Assembly: GCA_910583995.1 (NCBI GenBank)
Contig: CAJTYW010000025.1
Coordinates: forward strand, 1 to 5,595
DNA from: an uncultured Christensenella sp.
Lineage (GTDB): Bacteria > Bacillota > Clostridia > Christensenellales > UBA3700
Reading direction: 5' to 3'
Length of the DNA stretch: 5,595 bases
Under the pieces are notes generated by a model, which did not search any database, had not been told where the DNA came from, and worked only from the letters and a program-made list of their open reading frames with translations. Each line of letters opens with the position of its first letter. Position 1 is the stretch's first letter. The position numbers and the translations under genes are program-made. Positions 1 to 5,175 of the stretch are shown piece after piece.

Positions 1-73
1 TATAGCTATGCAGACAAGTAAAATATAATAACCGTATTTGTCCGCACCGCTCAATAAGCTTATCAATGTTCAT
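1..73 (-). CDS. Partial gene, N-terminus of an unidentified protein (runs off the left edge)
   Basis: An open frame starts with ATG at 73-71 and stays open to the window edge for 24 codons, beginning MNIDKLIERCGQIR. It is too short to assign a family. The reason to believe it is a gene is the good Shine-Dalgarno AAAGGAG at 90-84, 10 nt before the ATG and inside the end of the preceding gene. The 11-bp overlap with that gene's stop codon suggests translational coupling in a two-gene minus-strand operon. Given the replication-relaxation-type neighbour, a plasmid or conjugative-element function is plausible, but this is inference only. Confidence 0.6.
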   Translation of the reverse strand, partial: MNIDKLIERCGQIRLLYFTCLHSY

Positions 74-698
74 AGGTCTTTATCTCCTTTGCTTCAATGA
101 TTTTAATGTTGGGGTAATTCATACTCATATCTGAAAGAAAGGTGTATATTTTCGTATGTAAATCAGGAACTATCCATATTTGATAATCATAGTTATTGAA
201 ATTGTCAATAATATTCTTCTTAAATCTGTCCTTTGATTTCAAGGTCAATTCAATTTCAACACAAAAGGTTTTATTATTATGATTAAATATAAAATCAGAC
301 TGATGTTTTCGGTTAGAAAATCCATCTTGCCTGTGCAGTTGCTTTTCTGTGATTATATCTGAATATGGTAAACTATACTTTCGATTGAAAAAGACTGCTG
401 TATCTGCAACTAAAATATCGTGTGTGATTTGTTCAATTCTGATATGTTCATTTGATGTTGATACACCTATTAAGGCTTTGCCTGTTGATGTAAGACTGTA
501 TATGTACGGAACGCCATATAATATTTTCTCTCTCTTAATAAAACCAGCATTTAATAATTTCTGCAATCTTCTGTCACAGGCTCTTTGACCTGTAAAGTCT
601 GTCATATTACAAATATGCCTGCCTAATATAACTCTCCACCTGTCTATCTCACTTAATATCAAATAATCTCTATCTACTAATCTAAAACCACTACTCAT
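63..698 (-). CDS. Replication-relaxation (Replic_Relax) family protein, winged helix plus nuclease-like domain
   Basis: The protein has 211 aa. Residues 8-75 read as a winged helix-turn-helix: RDYLILSEI, then a helix pair ending in RRLQKLLNAGFIKRE, then the wing strand YIYSLTSTGKALIG. This is the typical opening of the Replic_Relax family, whose members occur on Firmicute and Actinobacterial plasmids and integrative conjugative elements near relaxase or replication genes. Residues 93-180 hold the second half: ITHDI, then SDFIF (Asp135), then VEIELTLKSK (Glu148, Glu150, Lys154), then the strand YQIWIVP. That acid-acid-Lys spacing resembles a PD-(D/E)xK nuclease core, though catalysis is not established for the family. 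The ATG at 698-696 has GGTGAG 6 nt upstream and a promoter at 763-735, which supports this start. It overlaps the next minus-strand gene by 11 bp. The family call rests on motif memory, not a search; a generic winged-helix DNA-binding protein is the alternative. Confidence 0.75.
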   Translation of the reverse strand: MSSGFRLVDRDYLILSEIDRWRVILGRHICNMTDFTGQRACDRRLQKLLNAGFIKREKILYGVPYIYSLTSTGKALIGVSTSNEHIRIEQITHDILVADTAVFFNRKYSLPYSDIITEKQLHRQDGFSNRKHQSDFIFNHNNKTFCVEIELTLKSKDRFKKNIIDNFNNYDYQIWIVPDLHTKIYTFLSDMSMNYPNIKIIEAKEIKTYEH

Positions 699-734
699 AC
701 TATCTCACCACTAAGAAATAACCGCAACTGCTGA

Positions 735-763
735 TATATAGATAATATAAAAATTTATTTCAA
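735..763 (-). promoter_or_regulatory. Predicted sigma-A promoter of the Replic_Relax gene
   Basis: On the minus strand a TTGAAA -35 box (763-758) is followed by a 17-nt spacer and a TATATA -10 box (740-735). Transcription would start near 728, giving a leader of about 30 nt before the ATG at 698. The -10 box and start point overlap the left outer arm of the 718-865 inverted repeat, so anything binding or recombining that arm would affect this promoter. AT-rich sequence yields such matches by chance, but spacing and position are good. Confidence 0.5.
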
Positions 764-778
764 TATGTATTTGTATGA

Positions 779-825
779 TGACGGTGTGGGGTCTCGGGTG
801 TTAAAGCCGAGACCCCACATCGTCA
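779..825. other. Strong GC-rich hairpin inside the nested inverted repeat
   Basis: The arms TGACGGTGTGGGGTCTCGG (779-797) and CCGAGACCCCACATCGTCA (807-825) pair over 19 positions with a single G-U wobble (784 with 820), around a 9-nt loop. It stands out sharply from the surrounding AT-rich DNA. It is not a classical intrinsic terminator. On the plus strand a seven-T run begins only at 833, after AATAACA, and on the minus strand no T run follows. It may be a factor-assisted or weak terminator, a structured RNA, or part of an origin. Confidence 0.7.
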
Positions 826-883
826 AATAACATTTTTTTGCGTATTATCAAGCAGTTGCGGTTATATAAATTTACCTATTAAA

Positions 884-932
884 TTTTATGAGTGTTCTGT
901 TATAAAAAGAACACTTTTGTTACCTCATAAAA
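884..932. repeat. AT-rich nested inverted repeat
   Basis: The outer arms TTTTATGAG (884-892) and CTCATAAAA (924-932) match perfectly over 9 bp. The inner arms AGTGTTCT (891-898) and AGAACACT (908-915) match perfectly over 8 bp and overlap the outer arms by two bases on the left, so the two stems compete. A further AGAACA follows at 933-938. The region lies between the repressor's terminator and the Replic_Relax promoter and contains no gene. It could be a binding site or a backup transcription stop; no T run of note follows on the minus strand. Confidence 0.5.
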
Positions 933-946
933 GAACAATTATATAC

Positions 947-975
947 AAAAACAGACAAGCTTTTCTGCTTGTCTG
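947..975 (-). terminator. Intrinsic terminator of the XRE repressor gene
   Basis: Reading leftward, the perfect 9-bp stem CAGACAAGC / GCTTGTCTG (975-967 with 960-952) closes a 6-nt loop. It is followed at once by TTTTT (951-947) on the minus strand. It sits 14 bp after the stop codon of the repressor gene. This is a textbook Rho-independent terminator arrangement. Confidence 0.85.
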
Positions 976-989
976 CTATAAATAACTAT

Positions 990-1313
990 TTAATTTTTTG
1001 TCAGTTTTATACCTATGTTAATTAAATCTTTGATTATATCTTCTTTACCTTTTGGAACTTCATGTAATGCTGATAATGTGCAATTCCATTTTTCCTTGTC
1101 AGCTTCACCCTTAACAATGTAATCAATGCTGACACCTAGAATATTACTTAATTTAATAAGGTTTTCTATTGATAAGCCTGTTAAGCCTCTTTCAACCTCG
1201 CTGAAATGTTTAACGGAAATATCAAGTTTTTCAGCTACTTCTTCTTGTGTAAGTTTAAGCTTTTTTCTTTCTTCTTTTATTCTTAAACCCATATTGTGTT
1301 TGTAATCTTTCAT
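990..1313 (-). CDS. XRE/Cro-C1-type helix-turn-helix transcriptional repressor
   Basis: The protein has 107 aa. Residues 9-63 form a complete HTH_3 domain: LRIKEERKKLKLTQEEVAEKL gives helices 1-2, SVKHFSEVERG is the recognition helix, and LSIENLIKLSNILGVSIDYI gives helices 4-5. The remaining 40 residues are charged, with a final amphipathic helix that may dimerise. There is no peptidase or sensor domain, so it should act as a simple DNA-binding repressor in the cytoplasm. The start is set at the ATG at 1313, with AGGTGA (1323-1318) ahead of it. A longer frame from 1355 has no ribosome binding site and would begin upstream of the predicted promoter's -10 box. It is divergent from the large exported protein gene. 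Three matching 13-bp sites in the shared intergenic region suggest that it represses both that operon and itself. Confidence 0.9.
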   Translation of the reverse strand: MKDYKHNMGLRIKEERKKLKLTQEEVAEKLDISVKHFSEVERGLTGLSIENLIKLSNILGVSIDYIVKGEADKEKWNCTLSALHEVPKGKEDIIKDLINIGIKLTKN

Positions 1314-1323
1314 ATTATCACCT

Positions 1324-1336
1324 AACCTATTATGTT
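1324..1336. promoter_or_regulatory. Candidate repressor operator O1
   Basis: AACCTATTATGTT is a 13-bp near-palindrome (5 of 6 arm positions pair) that differs by a single base from the perfect copy at 1416-1428. It covers the predicted transcription start of the XRE gene (about 1335, leftward) and lies directly upstream of its ribosome binding site. This position fits autorepression. Confidence 0.55.
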
Positions 1337-1340
1337 GATG

Positions 1341-1369
1341 ATAGCATAACATCATACTGTAAAAAACAA
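1341..1369 (-). promoter_or_regulatory. Predicted promoter of the XRE repressor gene
   Basis: On the minus strand TTGTTT (1369-1364), a 17-nt spacer and TGCTAT (1346-1341) give a moderate sigma-A promoter. Transcription would start near 1335, leaving about 21 nt before the ATG at 1313. The -10 box also lies inside an imperfect palindrome (1337-1353, GATG at one end and CATC at the other). Confidence 0.45.
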
Positions 1370-1380
1370 GGCAATAGGTG

Positions 1381-1409
1381 TTGACAAAACAAACCTAAAA
1401 TGTTAATAT
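1381..1409 (+). promoter_or_regulatory. Main rightward promoter of the caspase-like protein operon
   Basis: A perfect TTGACA -35 box (1381-1386), an exact 17-nt spacer and TAATAT (1404-1409), preceded by an extended -10 TGT at 1401-1403, make this the best promoter in the window. Transcription would start near 1416, giving a leader of about 150 nt. Operator-like copies lie in its spacer and at its start point, so it should be strong when free and blocked when repressor is bound. Confidence 0.75.
1392..1404. promoter_or_regulatory. Candidate repressor operator O2
   Basis: AACCTAAAATGTT is the second copy of the 13-bp element, matching the perfect copy at 1416 in 10 of 13 positions. It fills the spacer of the rightward promoter and touches the first base of the -10 box, where bound repressor would exclude RNA polymerase. 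Its own dyad symmetry is weaker (4 of 6 arm positions). Confidence 0.5.
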
Positions 1410-1415
1410 TTTTAC

Positions 1416-1428
1416 AACATATTATGTT
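1416..1428. promoter_or_regulatory. Candidate repressor operator O3 (perfect palindrome)
   Basis: AACATATTATGTT is perfectly palindromic around a central T, with 6-bp arms. It sits at the predicted start point of the rightward promoter. Its centre lies 24 bp from the centre of O2, roughly two helical turns, which would allow two dimers to bind the same promoter. Confidence 0.55.
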
Positions 1429-1456
1429 ATATCGTTTTATATTAATTAATTTCAGG

Positions 1457-1495
1457 TGCTACAAAAATGAATCAAAAACTATTTGTTTTGTAGCA
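1457..1495 (+). promoter_or_regulatory. Leader stem-loop with a possible 8-codon leader peptide
   Basis: In the long leader of the 1161-aa gene, TGCTACAAAA (1457-1466) pairs perfectly over 10 bp with TTTTGTAGCA (1486-1495) around a 19-nt loop. A tiny frame, ATG at 1467 to TAG at 1493 encoding MNQKLFVL, begins directly after the left arm. It has AGGTG at 1454-1458, 8 nt upstream. Translating it would open the stem. This could be a translational or transcriptional attenuation device, but the stem is AT-rich and no clear terminator T run follows, so the function is unproven. A frame this short can arise by chance. Confidence 0.35.
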
Positions 1496-1496
1496 A

Positions 1497-1525
1497 TTGT
1501 TTAATAATTAAAAGAATGATAAAAT
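1497..1525 (+). promoter_or_regulatory. Possible secondary promoter close to the 1161-aa gene
   Basis: TTGTTT (1497-1502), a 17-nt spacer and TAAAAT (1520-1525) would start transcription near 1532, about 35 nt before the ATG at 1567. It lies outside the operator cluster, so it would give repressor-independent basal expression. It is weaker than the 1381-1409 promoter and may be an AT-richness coincidence. Confidence 0.25.
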
Positions 1526-1566
1526 ATTTTTAAATGATGTATTTTGTCGAATTATAGGAGGAAAAT

Positions 1567-4500
1567 ATGAAGAAATATATAAAGATTTTACCTGTTGTTT
1601 TTATAGTGATAATAGTTCTTTCAAATTTTAATATAACCGCATTTGCTTCTTCATTAGAAAATAATGGTTTAGAGATACAATTAACAACAGATAAAGAGGA
1701 GTATTCTTTAAATGAAGATATTAAAATTAATACATCAATATCTAACAAAAATGATTTTGCAGTTGAAGATTTATCAGTAGAAACAATTTTGCCTGATAAT
1801 TTTATTATAAAAGAAGATAATCAAAATAAATTAAGTAATACTATAGATATTGATGCAGATGATGAAATTAATTTTTCTTTTACTGCCAGTGTTATTAATG
1901 ATGAAAATAATAAAGAATTCAATATAAATAATGTTTTTTTGATAGTTTTTATAGTTCTGTTTTTAGCAAGTATAGCAACATTGATTTTTTGCTTAACTAA
2001 ACACTTCAAAAAAACAACTAAAATAATTTCAGTTGTATTATGTGTTGTAATTGCAGTTATATCTGTAGTTGGTATTATTTGTTTTCAAAAGCAGACTGAA
2101 GATAAATTTAACTTTACTAATAAAAAATTTGCCAGTGTTCCTGCAATTAGTTTAAGTGAAAAGATAAAAGTAAATAATATTGAGTATTATATTATTAGTA
2201 ACTTGCAATGCAAAATATTTTCATTTGAAAATGATACTAAATATATTCGTGCTTTAGAACTTACAAGTTTTTATGTTGATGATTATAATGTAATGGTTGG
2301 TAAGGGTGAAGATATTACTTTCTTTGCAAAATTCAATCAAGAAGTTACAAATGAAAATTTATCAGTATATTTATACTGTGAAGATGAATTAATTGGCGAA
2401 TTATATAACAATGGTTCAAATGGAGATGAAATAGCAAACGATAATTTGTTTTCATCTACATTTCATATTCAAAGTGACGAAAAAGGAAAAAGAACTTATC
2501 ATATAGTTGGTAATGAGTTTGAAAAAGGGTTAGAAATATCATTTTATGAAGAAATTACAGAAAAGCAATGGAATGACAATGAATATATACGCCTTGAATT
2601 AGATAAAATCCAAAAAAAATATACCCTTTCTGATGGATATGTTGATTATGATAAAGTACAAGATGTTTTAAATGAAGCCGTTGAAGTTTTAAGGAAAAAT
2701 TCAGAAAAAATTGAAAATTACAAAGTTGGGAATAATTCTATAAGTATTGTTACAAATGGGGGTATAACTATTCTGTTTACTCCAAAAACTTATCGGTCAT
2801 TAGCTGGAGGTTCTACAGGAAGAATAGTAACGCTAGAGCCAAGCAATAACTTCTGGAATAATTTTGGAAGTGGTTGGAAACAAATTCAAGCGGAAATAGA
2901 TGGTTGGGCGAATAACAGTAAATATGAAATAGGGGGAAACATTAGCGTTAGTGATAATGTTTCATTTATTACTGATGAAAATTCTAATTACAATTACTTT
3001 GAAGATGATAAAATAAAAGATAAGGAAGTTACATTAAATCAATTAAAAAATTTAGGGGAATATAGTATTTTAATATTTGAAGGTCACGGAGGATTTAATG
3101 AATGTGACGAAGAGCCTGCGTTAATTACTGGAGAAAAAGTTACTAAAGAAAATAAACAGGATTATTGTGAAGAAATAGCTAGCAAAAAACTATATATGAC
3201 AGAAGAAGACGGAGGCTATTATGCAGTTACATCTTCTTGGATAAAAGAAAATATGCAAAACAGCAATAATTACTCATTTGTGTTTCTAGGCTCTTGCCAT
3301 TCTCTACAGAATGACAAAATATCTGATGCCTTTCTTGAAAAAGGTGCTTTTGCAGTAGTTGGATATGATAATAAAGCAGATATTGCATATGAGAAAATAA
3401 CTAGGAGTATTCTTTTTAAATGTTTAACCCTAAAAAGTGATAGTTCTAATTACCCATTAGTTGAAGATACTACATTATTTGTTCAAAAACAATCTAATTC
3501 ATATTTAGATGATTGTAAAGATAAAGGAAAAATTGTTATAAAAGCAAATGAAAACTACGATATATTTAAAAGTGGTTTACCTATAGGGAGTATTGACGGA
3601 AAAGGAACGCTAAAGGGACAATTTGTTGATAACAGTACAGGTAATAGCATTAATAATGTTAAAATGGAGTGTCGAAGCTACGGTAATAATGGCGGTGGGT
3701 TAATCAATTTAGATGAGTATAGATTTAATATAAATGGTAAATTTTCTTATGATTTGCCAGTCGGATATTATCGTTTTGTAATTAATGCTGATGGATATGA
3801 GGAACAGGAAATATCTATAGATGTCAGAAAGGGAAAAACAATTAACCTTGAAAACATTACATTATATAAAAGTGGCACTATTGTTGGATTTGTTAAAGAT
3901 AATGATACTAATAATCCGATAAAATATGTCAAAGTAGAATTTATTGATAATTCAAGTGATAGTTTAGAACCTGTTGCAACAGCTATAACAGATGAAAAGG
4001 GTAATTTTAATTTGAATTTACCTCAAGGTGAATATTCTTTATCGTTTAATCACGACAAGTATGAATATTATGGTATAACTGTTACTATTGATAGTGATTA
4101 TGTCGTTTTAGAAAAACCAATTTTATTAAAAGCAAAACAATTAAAAATGACTGATTTTTTAGGAATGACTTTTGGAGAATTAATTGAATTATATGGAACA
4201 GATTATATTATTACTGATACATCAGGGTGGATTCCTTCTTCTCCCAGTAAAGAAAGAATGATTGGATATAATGAACAAGATGTGCCATTTGATTTTTTAA
4301 TTTGGACTGGTCGTGAAAAACCATTAATTCCATACGATAATGACGAAATTACTGATGTTTCTTTTACATCCTCTAATTCTAATAAAAGTTATAGTATAGA
4401 CGGTATAATCAATACTGATATTAGATGGGCTGATTTACAGAAAAAGACAAATGGTATTAAGTGGATTGATAATCAGTATTATGCATATTCATACACTATT

Positions 4501-5052
4501 AGTGATATAGCTGTAGATTTTCAATATGAGAGTATTCCTACAAATGATACTATAGCTGACTATATCTGTATATCAAATAGAGATTGGAAACCTGAAAATG
4601 AAAATTGGTCGACAAATATTCTTTATCAACCGATAATTGAAAAATATCGTTCAGAGTGTGAAAAAAGTCATAGTTATTATAATGATATAGTATGTTGTAC
4701 TTGGTTCTTGTTTGATGTTGATGATAATGGCGTTGATGAGTTAATTATTCAAGATGGAGGTGCTGAACAAGCAAGATACCATCACTATTTTACAATAAGC
4801 AATGATGAAGTTATTGATTTGGGCAAATATAGTTCTTGGCACATGGGATTATATGAGAAGGACAGAAAATTGTTTGGAAAAGTAGTAAGTCCGAATAGTC
4901 CTACGGAGTTTTATCAAATGTCTATAGTCAATGATAAAGTTGAGAATAAATTAATTAAAACAATGGATAAATCAGAAGATAATGGTGATTTCCCAGTAAA
5001 TTCTAATCCAATAATGCCTATGGATATTTCATATGATATAAATGAATATTAG
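1567..5052 (+). CDS. Exported membrane-anchored multidomain protein with a caspase/gingipain-like (clan CD) domain
   Basis: The protein has 1161 aa, and its ATG lies 5 nt after a perfect AGGAGG (1556-1561). Residues 1-27 are a signal peptide ending in AFA before SS. Residues 28-120 are a DUF11-like beta domain (TDKEEYSLNEDIKI). Two membrane helices (123-143 and 153-173) are joined by the basic loop TKHFKKTTK, which puts both flanking parts outside the cell. Residues 200-325 are Ig-like with NNGSNGDEIANDNLFS. Residues 415-645 look caspase-like: RIVTLEP opens the fold, ILIFEGHGG carries His507, FVFLGSCHS carries Cys577, and EKGAFAVVGYDN follows, as in peptidase C25, CHAT and caspase folds. Residues 678-768 and 769-857 are carboxypeptidase-regulatory-like beta domains. 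The C-terminus (860-1161) is unassigned but has GMTFGELIELYG and an Asp-rich calcium-type loop, DVDDNGVDE (1050-1058). A surface cysteine peptidase is inferred; an inactive scaffold is possible. Confidence 0.85.
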   Translation: MKKYIKILPVVFIVIIVLSNFNITAFASSLENNGLEIQLTTDKEEYSLNEDIKINTSISNKNDFAVEDLSVETILPDNFIIKEDNQNKLSNTIDIDADDEINFSFTASVINDENNKEFNINNVFLIVFIVLFLASIATLIFCLTKHFKKTTKIISVVLCVVIAVISVVGIICFQKQTEDKFNFTNKKFASVPAISLSEKIKVNNIEYYIISNLQCKIFSFENDTKYIRALELTSFYVDDYNVMVGKGEDITFFAKFNQEVTNENLSVYLYCEDELIGELYNNGSNGDEIANDNLFSSTFHIQSDEKGKRTYHIVGNEFEKGLEISFYEEITEKQWNDNEYIRLELDKIQKKYTLSDGYVDYDKVQDVLNEAVEVLRKNSEKIENYKVGNNSISIVTNGGITILFTPKTYRSLAGGSTGRIVTLEPSNNFWNNFGSGWKQIQAEIDGWANNSKYEIGGNISVSDNVSFITDENSNYNYFEDDKIKDKEVTLNQLKNLGEYSILIFEGHGGFNECDEEPALITGEKVTKENKQDYCEEIASKKLYMTEEDGGYYAVTSSWIKENMQNSNNYSFVFLGSCHSLQNDKISDAFLEKGAFAVVGYDNKADIAYEKITRSILFKCLTLKSDSSNYPLVEDTTLFVQKQSNSYLDDCKDKGKIVIKANENYDIFKSGLPIGSIDGKGTLKGQFVDNSTGNSINNVKMECRSYGNNGGGLINLDEYRFNINGKFSYDLPVGYYRFVINADGYEEQEISIDVRKGKTINLENITLYKSGTIVGFVKDNDTNNPIKYVKVEFIDNSSDSLEPVATAITDEKGNFNLNLPQGEYSLSFNHDKYEYYGITVTIDSDYVVLEKPILLKAKQLKMTDFLGMTFGELIELYGTDYIITDTSGWIPSSPSKERMIGYNEQDVPFDFLIWTGREKPLIPYDNDEITDVSFTSSNSNKSYSIDGIINTDIRWADLQKKTNGIKWIDNQYYAYSYTISDIAVDFQYESIPTNDTIADYICISNRDWKPENENWSTNILYQPIIEKYRSECEKSHSYYNDIVCCTWFLFDVDDNGVDELIIQDGGAEQARYHHYFTISNDEVIDLGKYSSWHMGLYEKDRKLFGKVVSPNSPTEFYQMSIVNDKVENKLIKTMDKSEDNGDFPVNSNPIMPMDISYDINEY

Positions 5053-5175
5053 GAGGTTAATATAAAGATTAAGCAACTTATCAATATGTGATAACAAACA
5101 AAAAGCAGAAAGGAGATATATTTACTACTTAATTCATAATAAAAAATAATTGCATAAGAAAAAAGGAGATTAAAA
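5053..5175 (+). other. Intergenic region with two orphan ribosome binding sites
   Basis: This 123-bp gap holds three Shine-Dalgarno-like sequences: AGGAGG at 5051-5056 (overlapping the upstream stop), AAAGGAGAT at 5109-5117, and AAAAAGGAGAT at 5160-5170. Only the third precedes a real start codon. The first two lead to no ATG with a usable frame; the ATG at 5085 is followed at once by TGA. The only stem seen, TTATCA / TGATAA (5078-5083 with 5089-5094), is weak and lacks a T run. No terminator or good promoter was found, so the flanking genes are probably cotranscribed. Confidence 0.5.

Larger units (their letters stand above)
718..865. repeat. 148-bp nested inverted repeat in the intergenic region
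   Basis: The outer left arm at 718-736 reads ATAACCGCAACTGCTGATA. Its reverse complement returns at 846-865 with one extra A at 851, so 14 bp match perfectly (718-731 with 852-865) and a further 5 bp match beyond the bulge. Inside lies a separate 19-bp GC-rich stem (779-797 with 807-825). An alternative inner pairing, GATAATA (741-747) with TATTATC (843-849), also exists. The enclosed 109 bp contain no gene. Candidate roles are a cruciform or structured origin (oriT or replication origin), a small terminal-inverted-repeat element (MITE), a paired operator, or an invertible promoter switch. No target-site duplication of convincing length is visible at the ends. Confidence 0.75.

Noticed and set aside
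349..588. Plus-strand open frame of 79 codons
   Set aside because: It lies antisense inside the well-supported Replic_Relax gene, has no ribosome binding site, and its product looks like a frame shadow.
777..803. Plus-strand mini-frame across the GC-rich hairpin
   Set aside because: It has eight codons, no Shine-Dalgarno sequence, and runs through a strong stem, so it is not credible as a peptide gene.
718..865. CRISPR repeat or tRNA-like structure in the inverted-repeat region
   Set aside because: There are no regularly spaced direct repeats and no cloverleaf. The symmetry is purely inverted.
1337..1353. Imperfect palindrome GATG...CATC over the repressor promoter -10 box
   Set aside because: It has two internal mismatches and no second copy, whereas the 13-bp AACMTAWWATGTT element recurs three times and is the better operator candidate.
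1314..1355. A 14-residue N-terminal extension of the XRE repressor from the ATG at 1355
   Set aside because: There is no ribosome binding site before 1355, and the predicted -10 box and operator lie inside the extension. The ATG at 1313 has AGGTGA in place.
1530..2009. Minus-strand open frames (1530-1748 and 1821-2009)
   Set aside because: Both are antisense to the start of the 1161-aa gene. Their hydrophobic, Ile/Ser-rich products come from AT-rich codons read backwards.
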